DNA from: CAYVXE01 sp964455375
GTDB taxonomy: Bacteria > Zhuqueibacterota > Zhuqueibacteria > Oceanimicrobiales > Oceanimicrobiaceae
Direction of reading: 5' to 3'
Assembly: GCA_964455375.1 (NCBI GenBank)
Contig: CAYVXE010000042.1
Span: 1 to 32,537 of the forward strand
DNA length: 32,537 nt
The notes beneath the pieces were generated by a model, which saw only the letters and a program-made list of their open reading frames with translations, made no database searches and was not told the origin of the DNA. Made by a program: the position numbers and the translations under genes. This document shows, piece after piece, positions 32,301 to 32,537 of the stretch. The stretch's first letter is position 1. Each line of letters begins with the position of its first letter.

Positions 32301-32360
32301 TCGAAGCATGATGTAAAAACACTGAGTTACAACCTTCGACCCCGCTCAGGCCGAAATAGG
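32301..32360. repeat. Second copy of the CTTCGACTCCG-type dispersed repeat
   Basis: This aligns without gaps to 18211-18270 at about 84 percent identity, including TCGAAGCATG and ACAACCTTCGAC. The outer left arm present in the first copy is missing here, so this copy looks degraded and can form only a shorter hairpin. Confidence 0.65.
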
Positions 32361-32444
32361 AAACGACTTTTTCTATAGTCTCAATGGATTTATTTAACAA
32401 AAAAATAACCTGTTCGTCACCTTATTGTAACATTGGCGCTTTAT

Positions 32445-32462
32445 TTTCTTAAGAAATTTTAA
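32445..32462 (+). promoter_or_regulatory. Candidate Pho-box-like repeat before the right-edge gene
   Basis: TTTCTTAAGAAATTTTAA matches the element at 343-360 in 16 of 18 bases and keeps the two TTAA cores 10 bp apart. It ends 42 bp before the start codon at 32505. With the PhoR-like kinase just upstream, phosphate control of the following gene is a reasonable guess. Confidence 0.35.
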
Positions 32463-32504
32463 AAAATATGTGTAGTAACCTGAATAATTTAATGAGGAGG
32501 TAAA

Positions 32505-32537
32505 ATGAAAAAAGTGTTTTGGTCTTTTTGTGGTTTC
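32505..32537 (+). CDS. Start of a gene cut by the window edge
   Basis: An ATG at 32505 follows a strong GAGGAGG site. Only 11 codons are visible (MKKVFWSFCGF), which look like the start of a signal peptide. The product cannot be identified. Following a PhoR-like kinase and a TTAA repeat shared with the phosphate transport genes, a phosphate-binding protein or phosphate-selective porin would be sensible candidates. Confidence 0.6.
   Translation, partial: MKKVFWSFCGF

Larger units (their letters stand above)
31721..32504. other. Repeat-rich spacer without a convincing gene
   Basis: Short degenerate repeats fill this stretch: ACGGAT units at 31831-31858, ACCGA units at 32021-32051, and a CTTCGACTCCG-type repeat copy at 32301-32360. 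Minus-strand open frames of 75 and 108 codons exist, but they lack ribosome sites, overlap the repeats and have no recognisable domain. The right end holds the TTAA repeat and ribosome site of the last gene. Confidence 0.6.

Noticed and set aside
31881..32400. Two minus-strand open frames of 75 and 108 codons
   Set aside because: They run through dispersed repeats, lack ribosome sites and have peptide compositions typical of translated repeats.

Overview
The window is about 32.5 kb of chromosomal DNA from a Gram-negative, respiring bacterium. This follows from a predicted outer-membrane barrel protein, many periplasmic c-type cytochromes, two Tat-exported Rieske proteins and a periplasmic molybdoenzyme. 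No rRNA or other good taxonomic marker is present. The bc-complex architecture and the style of the intergenic repeats make me think of the Calditrichota/KSB1/FCB area, but this is a weak guess. There are no tRNAs, rRNAs, CRISPR arrays or recognisable transposases.

Layout. (1) 449-3958, plus strand: a PhoU-like DUF47 protein, a PiT phosphate transporter, and a cyclopropane fatty acid synthase. (2) 4311-18006, minus strand: an eleven-gene respiratory operon read from right to left. Its order is barrel porin, blue-copper-like protein, two di-haem cytochrome c peroxidases, a Tat-Rieske small subunit, a large molybdopterin oxidoreductase of the AioA/IdrA clade, a second blue-copper-like protein, a GltD-like iron-sulfur flavoprotein, a bc-type Rieske protein, cytochrome b, and a penta-haem cytochrome c. 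(3) 18385-22166, minus strand: a sensor histidine kinase and an NtrC-type sigma-54 activator, directly upstream of the operon. (4) 22291-24814: a redoxin and a BlaI/M56-peptidase pair, linked by three copies of one operator. (5) 24999-29104: MobA, a membrane-bound ferritin (MbfA type), a DUF1634 protein, a TauE/SafE transporter and a patatin. (6) 29478-32537: a frameshifted lipoprotein remnant, a PhoR-like kinase, a repeat-rich spacer, and the first 11 codons of another exported protein.

The centre of interest is region 2. An AioA-like catalytic subunit, a Rieske subunit and two adjacent cytochrome c peroxidases form the gene set known as idrABP1P2, the dissimilatory iodate reductase cluster. 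Here it is built into one operon with a quinol:cytochrome c (bc) complex, a flavoprotein with ferredoxin domains, two candidate blue-copper carriers and an outer-membrane barrel. A well-formed -24/-12 promoter lies in front of the first gene, and the only sigma-54 activator in the window sits just upstream. The catalytic subunit keeps three of the four arsenite-contacting residues of AioA and has Ala in place of the Glu, which argues against plain arsenite oxidation. The working model is that quinol electrons pass through the bc complex and periplasmic cytochrome or copper carriers to the molybdoenzyme, which reduces an oxyanion (iodate is the best guess). The peroxidases would remove peroxide, and MobA (24999-25631) could supply the molybdenum cofactor. 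The substrate is inference; the gene content and motifs are read directly from the sequence.
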